NCBI GenBank assembly: GCA_037954235.1
Contig: JBBMOA010000017.1
Location: 1,112,001 to 1,176,000, forward strand
DNA from: Aulostomus chinensis
Lineage: Eukaryota; Chordata; Actinopteri; Syngnathiformes; Aulostomidae
Direction of reading: 5' to 3'
Length of the DNA: 64,000 bases
The position numbers were made by a program, and so were the translations under genes. Positions within the stretch are counted from its first letter, which is position 1. Each line of letters opens with the position of its first letter. Below, piece by piece: positions 23,099 to 33,991 of the stretch. Under the pieces are notes generated by a model that made no database searches, was not told the DNA's origin, and worked only from the letters and a program-made list of their open reading frames with translations.

Positions 23099-23600
23099 GG
23101 ACTGATTTTAATGCTGGGAGTAGTTGAGGTGAGTACTGGGAGTAGTACTGACTGCAGTACTGGGAGTAGTAGAGGTGCGTATTGGGAGTAGTAGAGGTAA
23201 GTACTGACAGTAGTACTGATTGTAGTACTCTGAGTAGTACTGAGAGTCGTAGAGTTGAGTATGAGAATAGTACTGACTGCAATACTGGATTAGCATGGAG
23301 AGTAGTGGAGGTGAGTACTGGGGGTAGTAGAGGTGAGTACTGAGAGTAGTAATGTGACTACTTGGAGTAGTACTTACTGTAGTACTGGGAGTGGTAGAGT
23401 TTCGTACTGAGAGTCCTCGAGTTGAGTACTGAGAGTATCACTGACTGTAGTACTGGGAATAGTACTGAGAGTAGTAAAGGTGAGTACTCAGAGTATCACT
23501 GACTGTAGTACTGAGAGTAGTACTGAGAGTAGTAGAGGTGAGTACTCAGAGTATCGCTGACTGTAGTACTGGGAGTAGTACTAGGAGGGGTTGAGGTGAG
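23099..23600. repeat. Degenerate AGTACTG-rich tandem array
   Basis: Degenerate repeats of AGTACTGGGAGTAGTAGAGG-type units over about 500 bp. It abuts the GATG array. Short palindromic AGTACT cores recur throughout. Confidence 0.88.
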
Positions 23601-24567
23601 CCCTTCTGGTGCCCCCCTAGTGACCCCTGCCTCTGGGGGATGTCAGATACACGGAGACGGTCAAGTGTCCTGGCGTGCTGTGGGCGGAGTTCCCCAGCTG
23701 TGTGGAGGTGATGCAACACGTGTCTCAGTCACGTGAACTGAGGACGTTCACGGCTGCTTTATTTTCACTCCTATTTTCTGGTTTCTCAGCTCTGCGGGCT
23801 CTCATTGCTCCTGCTGCTGAGCGGCGGCTCTTTCGAGGACGCCAGTGGGCTTTGACCTAGAATCAAACCAAGAGAAAAGCTGCAACAATCGATACTGTTT
23901 CTTCTGCATGGTCTTTGTTCTGTGTGACAGCGCGCTGGCAGTTGCAGCCGGTCGGCTTTACATAAATGTGGGTTCTGTGGTCTGGGAAACAAAGATGATG
24001 CTCGCTGGGATAAAAGAGCAGGGCTACGTGGGAGTGACCCCTGAGGCAGGAAGCAGAACTGTTCAATATGATGCTTCTGCTCAGAGCTTTACAGCCCATA
24101 CCAGCCTGATCGGTGGCCTACATGCATGTGAGAGCCGCATCTCCAGGAGGAAATCCAGATGAAGTGAGCCCCGGAGAGGAAGCAGGTGTTCGCTGCTGCA
24201 TTTCTGGGAAGATTAAGCAGAGTTAGGAAAGGAACCACCTACGAATTCATAACCAGTTCAAAATTTAATTCTTTTCCAACTGTCTCTCATTTTCTTGTGT
24301 TGTAGTTGCGTGTCGTCTCCGTGTTGAACTGTCCTTTACTGCCACTGCTGCAATCACCCCAGGACCAGTGGAGTATGTGTACTGCATGTACGAGACACCT
24401 CAGGGCCTCGCGTCATCCATAGCACTGAAGTATTTCTTATCACAGTGAAGAGAGTAAGGAGAAACCTCACCAGAGGTACTTCACATTCCAGCATGTGCTC
24501 AGGGTGCTGCCTACATTCTAGGACGCAATTGGAGCTAGCGCCTAAGTTGTTAGCAAATGAGACACAT
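23601..24567. other. Intergenic, no gene seen
   Basis: Unique-looking DNA. Frames of up to 105 codons exist but show no domain or motif. Confidence 0.45.
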
Positions 24568-25290
24568 GGTGTGTCCCAAATCACATACTTTCATACTACA
24601 TTCTTAAAATTCTGAGTATACTCAACTCAAAATGGATAAAAGTATGGGTAGTATGCGAAAATTGAGTATGCAAAAGTATCCGGATGCTGTACTCAACTCG
24701 GTCAAGATTCTGAGGATGCGACTGTGGTCCCTCGCTGCACTCATTTCATCGATAAAAATGGCGGCGGACAGCAGTGGTGAGAGTCGGTCCACAGTGACTT
24801 GTACAGAGTCGTCTTTACATTAAATAACGGGGACAAGTTTGAAATTCTGTGTGGACACGGATTTGAAAAAATAAAACCACTTGTCACCAACATGTTTTAC
24901 TAAATAGATCCCACAAATAAACTCCAAATACCATTGACCTTCAGCCAACAGAAGGAGGACATTGCGTTGTTGGCGCCGATTGTGGCGTAACAAAGTGCGA
25001 TTACCATTCATTTTGCTGTTTTACTGCTTCAAAAATTGACAAACGAGCGCAGGCAAAAGGCAGCGGTAATTAGCTGATGCTGATGCTGATGCTAGCCAGT
25101 CACAAATTGGTGTAGAAGAAGAAGACATTGTGTCGTTTCCTGTGAGTGCGCCGTGCGGCGGTGTGTGATTTGGGACAGCACTGCGCCCTCGAAATTCGTG
25201 CACTGCACGATGGAGTACATAGCATGACTGGTATACTTTATTTGAAAAATTTAAGAGTGCAGTATGGGAGTATGTGATTTGGGACACACC
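24568..25290. mobile_element. MITE with GGTGTGTCCCAAATCACATA termini
   Basis: The left end GGTGTGTCCCAAATCACATA and its exact inverted copy at 25271-25290 bound a 723-bp element. The similarity continues inward for a total of about 40 bp with a few mismatches. A partial internal copy of the terminal motif (TGTGATTTGGGACAGC) lies at about 25166-25181. No transposase is present. No clear target duplication was seen. The class (hAT-like or other) is undecided. Confidence 0.75.
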
Positions 25291-25957
25291 TGCAGTTTCA
25301 TTGGTGCTACAAGCAGTGAGACATGACATCGCTGGTGTGAGCGAGTATTGCCGATAGATCCGGCTGAACGCCGACGGGACTGTAGTCAGGATTCACAGCT
25401 GCTTTCACCAAAGCATCCAAATGACAGAATTGCTCCTCCCACACCCTCATAGCCTCCTCCCACTCTCACTCTCACATGCTGAATACTTACCCTGAATATT
25501 ACAGGTCTTTCAGTCACACAAACGTGCTTCTTACTCTCCTTCTAACATATATTTTAACCCAAATATTGATACATTTTTAACCTCTGCACATGCAGGTACT
25601 ATTTGCAATAACATATGTAAGAAAAATGTGTGATTGTCTCAAGAAAGCAGGAGTCAGAGGAGGACCCGTGTGTGTGAGTGTCGTAGAAACTGCAGGTCAC
25701 TCATCGCACTGTGATTGACTGAGCGGCTTCCTGTAATTTGCACCAGGCACAACGCCGATCATGTCCGTCCGTCCCACAGCTGCAAACTCACCAGCAGCGT
25801 TTCAGCTGTGGCGAGTTCAGCTAGTCAGGATTGTTAACTTGCTCCTGTTCCTGTTGGTCCTATTGGGTCCTTTTCTGTCTGCTCCTGCAATCAGGAGTTT
25901 GCGCCTTGTGTTTTATTTTGAAAAGTGACCATATCCACTATGACCCCTTGGGATGGT
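25291..25957. other. Intergenic, no gene seen
   Basis: No repeat or coding signal that I can support. Confidence 0.5.
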
Positions 25958-26224
25958 TTAGGCGGCAGAGTGGTGCAGTGGTAAGCACTGTCGCCCCTCC
26001 AACAAGAAGGTTCTGGGTTCAAGTCCTGGCTCAGGCACGGAGTCTTTATGTGTGAGTCTCCATGTTCTCCCCGTGCCTGTGTGGGTTCTCTCCAGTACTC
26101 CAGCTTCCTTCCACCGTCCAAGAAATGCAATTGGGGACGAGGCTGATTGAATACTCTAAATTGACCGTAGGTATGAATGAGAGTGTGAATGGTTGTTCGT
26201 CTCTGTATGTTGGCCCTGCGATGT
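25958..26224 (+). mobile_element. tRNA-derived SINE, 3'-truncated at L2 junction
   Basis: The head has AGAGTGGTGCAGTGGTAAGC (A-box) and GGTTCAAGTCC (B-box, 26016-26026). The body is normal until TGTTGGCCCTGCGATG at 26224, where it meets the 3' tail of the L2 copy on the other strand. Either the L2 inserted here or a deletion joined them. Confidence 0.85.
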
Positions 26225-27480
26225 CAGTTTTATTTATGCAGCGCCAAACCCCAACCAAAGTTCTGTCCTGACTCTGTCCAAGTAGCGCAGGTCCAGCACC
26301 TCCCTCCTTCAATGAACCTCCACCCAACAATTCTCCATCAGCAGCACATCCTGCAACAGCAGCCACCAGAACCTTCCTTTACCAGCAGGAAGGTGGAGCA
26401 GATCCAGGATCAGTGGGGACGGAGAGAGAGCAGGAGAGCAGGACAGAGACAAAGACAGAGAATGGAGGAGGACAGAGAGACAGAAGGAAAGAGAGGGACA
26501 GAGAGAGAGAGAAAGGAGGAGAGACTGATGGACAGAGACAAAGACAGAGAATGGAGGAAGACAGAGAGACAGAAGGAGAGAGAGGGACAGAGATAAAGAG
26601 AGAGAGAAAGGAGGAGAGACTAATGGACAGACAGGGACGGGAGCAGGTGGAGCTACAGGTGGCAGCTGGAGCCTCTTCAGGTCTGGAGCCTCCTCCAGCA
26701 GCACCAGGATCTGGGATGAGGGGAGAAGAAGAGGAGTTAGTAACACGTCTGAGGACAGGAGGAGGAGAGAGAAGCCCAGTGCATCATGGGAGATCCCAGC
26801 AGTCTGAGCCTACAGCAGCAGATCTAAGGGCCAGCCTAAGCAGTCCTGACTATAAGCCTGATCAACAAGGAGGTCTTAAGTCTGCTCTGAAACCTAGAGA
26901 GGGGGTCTGGGTCCTGGACTGAAACTGGGAGACGGTTCCACAGGAGGGGAGCCTGACAGCTGAAGGCTCTGGCTCCATTCTACTGTTAGAACTCTAGGAA
27001 CCAGCAGGAACCCTGCATCCTGGGAGTGAAGGGTTCTAGCTGGATCATAGGGGACTAGGAGCTCTGTCAGGGATGAAGGAGCCTGACTGTTGAGGACTTT
27101 GATGTTAGAAGAAGAATTTTAAATTCTGTTCTGAATCTGACAGGGAGCCATGCAGAGAAGCCAGTCCAGGAGAGACCTGGTATCTGCTTCCAGTTCTAGT
27201 CAACACGCGGCAGTAGTGTTCTGGACCAGCTGGAGAGTTTTTAGGGACTTATTAGTCCAGCCTGGTAGGAGGGAGGTGCAGTAATCCAGCCTGGAAGTGA
27301 CAAAAGCAGGGACTAGTTTTTCTGCATCTTCTTGAGCCAGGATGTGTCTGAGCTTAGTTGTCTTACTTGTGTCGTACAAGGAGCATCAGAACCAAGTGGC
27401 TTTATAGTGGACAGTCAAGGCTGGGTCAGGATGGACCCTCCTAATGTGCTGGAGACACAGAAAGGATCTGGAGGACTTCC
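26225..27480 (-). mobile_element. L2-clade LINE, 3' end, minus orientation
   Basis: Same L2 subfamily as 7041-8110, in inverted orientation. It keeps the terminal tail (TTTATTTATGCAGCGCCAAA on the plus strand at 26228-26247). The CT-rich tandem segment is shorter, with about two units at 26438-26630. Further upstream codons survive, including a SRLDYC-type block at about 27265-27300 (minus strand). Stops and indels make it non-coding. The 5' limit near 27480 is approximate. Confidence 0.78.
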
Positions 27481-27600
27481 AAATCCAGACTGTCTAAGTG
27501 GTGCTGGCTAACCAAGTGGACTGATGCTGATGGACCACCAACAGAAGAAGGTGATGGCGATAAATGGAGCATCCAAGAGACAGCAGCACCAGAGGAAGGA

Positions 27601-28125
27601 GTGCCAGGAGCTGGAGAGGTACCAGGAGGTGCAGCGGTACCAGTAGCTGGGGAGGTACCAGGAGCTGGAGAGTTACCAGGAGCTGGAGAGGTACCAAGAG
27701 CTGGAGAGGTACCAGGAGCTGTAGCGGTACCAGGAGCTGGAGAGGTACCAGGAGCTGGGAAGGTACCAGGAGCTAGGGAGGTACCAGGAGCTGGAGCGGT
27801 ACCAAGAGCTGGAGAGGTACCAGGAGCTGTAGCGGTACCAGGAGCTGGAGAGGTACCAGGAGCTGGGAAGGTACCAGGAGCTAGGGAGGTACCAGGAGCT
27901 GGAGAGGTACCAGGAGCTGTAGCGGTACCAGGAGCTGGGGAGGTACCAGGAGCTGGAGAGGTACCAGGAGCTGGGGAGGTACCAGGAGCTGGAGAGGTAC
28001 CAGGAGCTGTAGCGGTACCAGGAGCTGGGGAGGTACCAGGAGCTGGGGAGGTACCAGGAGCTGGGGAGGTACCAGGAGCTGGGGAGGTACCAGGAGCTGG
28101 AGAGGTACCAGGAGCTGAAGAGGAG
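27601..28125. repeat. 18-bp minisatellite (GAGGTACCAGGAGCTGGG), about 29 copies
   Basis: Each unit contains a KpnI-type GGTACC and an AGGAGCTG core. Variants (GTAGCG, GGGAAG, AGGGAG) recur in the same order, showing higher-order duplication. The plus-strand frame through 27445-28179 is open for 245 codons and would encode a Val-Pro-Gly-Ala-Gly-Glu hexapeptide repeat, but it has no in-frame ATG. Another plus frame and the minus strand are also open, so openness is a by-product of the period. Confidence 0.9.
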
Positions 28126-28143
28126 CTGGAAGAGATGTGTGTG

Positions 28144-28183
28144 CACCCTAGCAGTGCGAAGATTCTTTTGCACTGCTAGGGTG
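28144..28183. other. Perfect 14-bp hairpin
   Basis: CACCCTAGCAGTGC (28144-28157) and its exact complement GCACTGCTAGGGTG (28170-28183) flank a 12-nt loop. It lies directly after the 18-bp minisatellite. No poly-T or gene context makes it a terminator; its function is unknown. Confidence 0.8.
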
Positions 28184-29874
28184 TTTTGATGTCTGTTGAT
28201 TGACAGCACTCGGAGGGGTGTGCTGTGGCTGTGTTTGATTGACAGCACCTGGCAGGTGTTGCATGGTGCAGACAAACTGTGAGGGGCAGACGTTGTGTTG
28301 TTAGCAGGGCTCCTGATGTCTAAAGCTTCTTTGGACCTGAGTGATATTTGGAGGTTCATTTACAAACTGCTTGCTAGCTCACCTGCTAACTTGTGTTAGC
28401 TGTGCACTCACATGATTTTGATGGGTTTGTGCACCTTCAAGTCCTGACCTGGTGATGGAGTGAAGATGTGCTGTGCTTCATTGCTTAGAGGAGCCCAAAC
28501 CTCTCACCTTGGAGGGGTGAAAGACAATGCTGGGCTGTTGGCCAAAGCCAGACTCACATTTTGTTCTTAAAATGCAAAATAGTTTCAGGATGCCAAGTTC
28601 CCTTAATTACTTTGCTGTTGAGGTCAAGTTTGTTGGTGTGGAGGCATTGCTGTAAGGCATGTGAGGGGTGAAAGGTTCAAGGCAGCAAGCAGGTGAGGTG
28701 AACTGAGAAACCAAACAAAGACACAAGAACCAGGTGGAGAACATGAGGGAGAACAGGAGCAGACGGACAGCCAGAACATGGCCTGACAAGACACAGGTGA
28801 AGGACTCAAAAATGACAAAAAGACAAAGAGAGGGAGAGAAACAGGAAATGAGACCAGGACAACGTAACTGACAGCAACAGCCTCTCCTCTGGCTGGGTTC
28901 TGTGGTTCCTGCCCACCAGCTGAGTCCAGCTCATAAAGGTTCTTACAGAGTTCATGTTAAATGATACTGATGAGAACAGGGGTCACAGAGGGATGGAGGG
29001 ACGACTGTTTCTGGACTCAAGAGAAGATAAAGTAACGTGACGTCAGAGGCTGCAAACGAGGTGCATCGATGGGCTGTGACTTCCTGTTTGTGCTTTAATG
29101 GAAGTGAACAAAGCACTGAGCTTCTGGCGACGGTCATGAACTCCAAAGATTGATTCATAACAAATTAAGTCACTGTGGTTCTCACTTACTTACTTTACTA
29201 CTTTTGATTCTTCTAATCAATAAGTTGCAGTAACCTGTTCATCGTCATGCTCGTTTCAACTGGTTATTCACAGAGATTTATTTATTATTATAATTATATT
29301 GAATAACAGTTTTGATTGTCAGGCTCATACTTGAAGAAATTGTTAACTGATAGCTGATTGTTTTCCTGCTCTCCAATCAGTACCAGAATCAGAACTCTGG
29401 TATTGGCCAGGTTCATCTGGACCGTTGATGGCTCGGTTCTAGAGTTCAAACACTACAGGCTGATTTGAATGTTTATTTTTTGCTGTCTTGGCTTTTCCAC
29501 GCGTTGTTGATTTACATGGTGTTTGGTTTCTTGTGGAAGAGAACGCCTCGGGGTGAAGACCACCTCCCTGTGTGGAGAGACCAAGGGCTCAGGGAAGCAG
29601 TTCATATTTCAGATGAGTGTGAACCTCAAACGCACAAGCAGCCGCCATGTGAGTGATGTCTCTATTCTCTGTACCCACCTGAACAGCCCCCCCCCCCCCC
29701 GACTGCTCTTGTGTCTAATTCTTCACAGTTGCAAGTGTGGCAGAAAAGGTCAGCGGCACCTCACTAACAGCCGGCTAGCCAAGGATAGCTTTTCTCCAGG
29801 GACCTTTGTGTTGATGCCCTGCTTGCACCGTCAGCTTTCTGTGTGCCACCACTCTCCATTTTGCTTTCCACCTA
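28184..29874. other. Intergenic, no gene seen
   Basis: Near the start, GATTGACAGCAC occurs twice (about 28199 and 28239). The rest is unique-looking, with a C-run at 29688-29700. No supported coding frame. Confidence 0.45.

Positions 29875-29922
<48 letters not shown>
29875..29922. repeat. (CA)n microsatellite
   Basis: About 24 CA dinucleotides. Confidence 0.95.
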
Positions 29923-29923
<1 letters not shown>

Positions 29924-31227
29924 AAAACACAGAATAACCACATCTATGACTATTATGTCTGTCCCTCTCAAACCAGGAGTGTATGTCAGAACGTGCTGAT
30001 GGAAAGGAATATGTGTGTATTTATGTGTGAGCAGTGACGGAAGTTGTGAGTTGACCCCACTGGTCTCTTTGACGACACTGATAAATAAAAAGGTTGGGAT
30101 CTGAATAATGAGGTTCACAGTGCTGCTGATGATCATCTCAATCAGAACATTTGATATCTGGCGGTTTTATCCAGCTGACACTGGTTACTGAGCCGCTGGC
30201 AGTTCTGGATGTACAGGCCGAGTCTAGCGCGTTAGCTTAGCAGCCCCAGCGTCTCATGGTTAACCACTCCAGAGACATTCCAGCCGGCAGCAAACCTCAA
30301 CGTGATTCGCTCACAGAAACACTGAGACCAGAATATTTCCCCGCTGGGTGACATCAGCGATCGGGTCGACCATCCCGAGCCTACTAACAACGCTTGCTAG
30401 CAGGCTGTATATCAGCTACATTGGCGCCTTTGTGGTCCTGCCAGCTCCCCTTTACATGTCACTGGACACAGCAGAGCTTCCTGAGAGTTTCTATTCTTAT
30501 GTCTGTTTCTGTTCCAGGACAGTTCTCAAGGAACCTTAACAGACCAGCGGTGGCGGTCTGGCTCTCTGAACATTGACAGGTCAACAATCACCAGACCAAG
30601 ATGGACGCAACCTCATGCTGGTACTTCCAACAGGAGGAGTTGTTCTTTTACTCATTTTATGATTTAAACTGAATAAATAATTTAGTGTGTGTGTGTATGT
30701 ATATGTGTGTATGTGTGTGTGTGTGTGCCTGAAATTGATTGTGTCAGTCTTCGATGTTGAAACCAACCAAACGTGACAGATTCATTTCAACAGAGAAAAA
30801 CAAATCCCTGCTCAGCAGACACCTCCACTGTCTGACAAAATGCTTCTTGCTGCGTACAACACGATGGCCCGGAAGGGCGGGGGGTGTTACGTCAGGGAGG
30901 TCACGACACTACCAGGTGGGAATCAGCCAGTCAAGGATGTTGCTCATGACGACCAAAGGACGTAGATCAGTAACTGATTCGTATCACCTTCACGTGGAAT
31001 AACAAGAACCAGCAGTCACAGTCTGACCCAAACAGCCCAGACCACAGCGGTCCATGGACATAGAGCCCAGCTCATCCATCACCTCCACCTTTTTTGGGGG
31101 ACAGGGTCTGTTGATGAGTATTGTTGGCTTCCCTCAATGTTCTCCAGGTGTAGGAAAATATATTCCAAAGGTAGTTAGTCATGATAAAGGTACAGTAGAG
31201 ACATCCATCCTCAGAGAGAGAGAGATT
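29923..31227. other. Intergenic with a small TG run
   Basis: An interrupted TG tract lies at 30685-30727. Otherwise no coding or repeat signal recognised. Confidence 0.45.
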
Positions 31228-31231
31228 GAGA

Positions 31232-31291
<60 letters not shown>
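31228..31291. repeat. (TG)n microsatellite
   Basis: About 31 TG dinucleotides, preceded by a short GA run at 31212-31232. Confidence 0.95.
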
Positions 31292-31293
<2 letters not shown>

Positions 31294-31433
31294 TTCGATG
31301 GGCCTTGCTTCTCTAACTCTACCATCTGTCAAAGACGTTGCCAGAAAATCCATATTGATAAATGTTTCCGTTGTTTCCCTTAAAGTTTGAGGCCTGTGGT
31401 AAATAGCAGGCTGAGGATGGAGGAGCTGGTAGC

Positions 31434-31660
31434 GGGGGGGGGGGGGGGGTGGATATCGACGCACGGCCCCCCAGGAGAGGAGCTATTGATCACATATTAA
31501 ATGATGTGACCGCTAATGACTGTGTCCTTCTGACAGTCACAGATCACACCTACAACAACATGCAGGATGTTAATGAGGGCTGGACAGACCAGGCTGCAGG
31601 TCGTGTGAGTGTGTTTGTGATTGTGTGTGTGTGTGTGTGTGTGTGGGGGGGGGGGGGGGT
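31434..31660. repeat. G-runs and a TG microsatellite
   Basis: A pure G-run of about 16 at 31434-31449 and a TG run ending in about 14 G at 31621-31660. Another G-run lies at 31969-31977. The G-runs are G-quadruplex-prone. Confidence 0.85.
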
Positions 31661-32209
31661 CAGCTGCAGCTGTGAAGCAGACTCCACCCCTCCAATTTAC
31701 ACATAGACATGTTCTCAATTTAACACTTTTAGTCTGAGGCTAGCAGGTGGGGCTGGTGTGAGCCTGGGACTAGGACCTGGGGCGGGCGGGTGTCTGCTGT
31801 ATGATGCTCCCAGCTTATCGGTGGTGTTTCCACTTGTTCATACGACAATGATTTCTGAGACTTCCCATCTGCTGTCTGTCTTAGCTGGGAGATGTGCTCA
31901 TGAAGTTCTTCCTCCCTCAATCAACATAAAACTCACGCACTGGAGAGCCTGTCAGCACGTGGCCACCGGGGGGGGGGAGCTCAATTGGGCATCTCTGTAC
32001 TCCTCCCCCTCCTTGTTTAGAACCTCTCCCCATATGTGATTATGAACCCATGAAGTACAAACTAAAGTGCGGTCCCGAGGGAGGAGGCACGGCTCGGTTA
32101 ATAGGATTCTTCCTCCAACCAGATTAGAGTTATCAATTTGCCTGGTGTCAGATTAATGAGAGCTCGGATGATGATGGAGCTGAGAGGGTCGGCAGACTGG
32201 ATCAAATTC
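31661..32209. other. Intergenic, no gene seen
   Basis: No supported feature apart from the short G-run at 31969-31977. Confidence 0.45.
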
Positions 32210-32211
32210 AG

Positions 32212-32340
32212 CTAACACACACACACACATGAACACACAAACACAGACGCACACACAAACACAGACGCACACGCACAAACAAACAGACGCACACACACAA
32301 ACAAACAAACAAACACGGACACAAACACACACGCGCACAC
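32212..32340. repeat. CA-rich low-complexity region
   Basis: Interrupted CA and AAAC repeats; encodes only V/C strings on the minus strand. Confidence 0.85.
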
Positions 32341-32392
32341 TCTCAGAACCTCAGCAGGGATCTGCTTCCTGAAATTCTCTCTACATGTTCCC

Positions 32393-33020
32393 AGTGATTT
32401 CCCGGGGATTTCCTGGTGATTTTGCCAACGATTTCTTGGTGATTTCCCAGTGATTTCCCAATGATTTCCCAATGATTTCCCAGTAATTTCCCAATGATTT
32501 CCCAATGATTTCCCAGTGATTTTACTGGTGATTTCCTGGTGATTTCCCAATGATTTTACTGGAGATTTCCTGGTGATTTCCCAATGATTTTACCGGTGAT
32601 TTCCTGGTGATTTCCCAATGATTTTACCGGTGATTTCCCAATGATTTTACCGGTGATTTCCCAGTGATTTCCCAATGATTTCCCAGTGATTTACCGGTGA
32701 TTTCCCAGTGATTTCCCAGCGAATTCCCGGTGATTTCCCAATGATTTTACCGGTGATTTCCTGGTGATTTCCCAGTGATTTTACCGATGATTTCCCGGTG
32801 ATTTCCCAGTGATTTCCCGGTGATTTCCCAGTGATTTCCCAGCGAATTCCCGGTGATTTCCCAATGATTTTACCGGTGATTTCCTGGTGATTTCCCAGTG
32901 ATTTTACCGGTGATTTCCTGGTGATTTCCAAATGATTTTACCAGTGATTTCCCAGTGATTTCCCGGTGATTTCCCAGTGATTTCCCAGTGATTTTCCGAT
33001 GATTTCCAGGTGATTTCCCA
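32393..33020. repeat. 11-bp minisatellite (TGATTTCCCRG)
   Basis: About 57 copies of TGATTTCCCAG / TGATTTCCCGG / TGATTTCCCAA, with TGATTTTACCGG 12-bp variants inserted at intervals. Blocks of the same variant order recur (for example around 32700-32760 and 32830-32890), showing larger duplications. Minus-strand open frames of up to 112 codons encode only an undecapeptide repeat. Confidence 0.92.
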
Positions 33021-33030
33021 GGTGCCTGCT

Positions 33031-33948
33031 GACCACTGAGCTGCTTGTAGGTGAACTGCCTCGGCAAACATTGGGACTCTGTGGTCTCCAGTTTCTGGTC
33101 CTCTTAAATGACCCCGTCTTGTAAACATGGAACCAAATACATCAGTAGGCTGAGTGCTCTGAAACCAGGGGTTAGTTAAGCTACTCAATGGCGGCCGGGA
33201 CATCAGGTGATCAGAACAGGATTGATCAAAGGCTGAAACGTGGAACTGATTGATAAAATACTGTCAAGAGTGTCTTGCTGCAGACATGCGAAACATTGGT
33301 GGCTACCAAGAGGAACATCACCATTGAAGAGTCTGTAGAGGAAAGTTGAGAGTGATAGAGTGGAGAGATGCCTCCGTCCATCCTGGCTGGTTTCTAGAGG
33401 GTGAAACTCTCCTCTGTTGTTGCTGTGGATGATGTCATCAACTCATCCACTCACCTCACCGTCTTCAACTTAATCGTCCGCATGAACTACTGTCTGGTTC
33501 TGAGTGAGAGAGAGAGTGAGAGATCCACTGAGGGGCGAGAGATACCATCTCCAGCTGAGAGAGCGAGAGGAGCAGCAGGGTTTGACAGCAGCAGAGACAG
33601 CATCTGTTTCAGAGCTCAGAGGCTCCGATGTGCTACATTCAAGCCAGGGAGACAGGTCACTACCCCCCACTCAGGAGGATGATGTCACACCAGACTGGTC
33701 CAAGAAGTTGGGCCATCAGTGATTGGATGCTCCTCCCCTGATATCCTTGAATAACCTATCCTTGGCCAAATGAAATGCACACAAGCACTGAGCCAAAACC
33801 AAGGAAGAGCATCATGTGCTTTGGTGGGCCGTCTAAGTTTAGATTACTTCAAGTCATTTTTATTTCAGAGGCAGTTGAGTAAAAATTGACCTCTCTTTTA
33901 AAATGAATGGTTAAATTGAAATTACATGACTTCCAGGGTTGGCCTCAT

Positions 33949-33951
<3 letters not shown>
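33031..33951. other. Intergenic, no gene seen
   Basis: No supported gene. A 93-codon plus-strand frame at 33401-33682 has no recognisable motif. Confidence 0.45.

Positions 33952-33990
<39 letters not shown>
33952..33990. repeat. (ATC)n microsatellite
   Basis: About 13 ATC trinucleotides. Confidence 0.95.
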
Positions 33991-33991
<1 letters not shown>

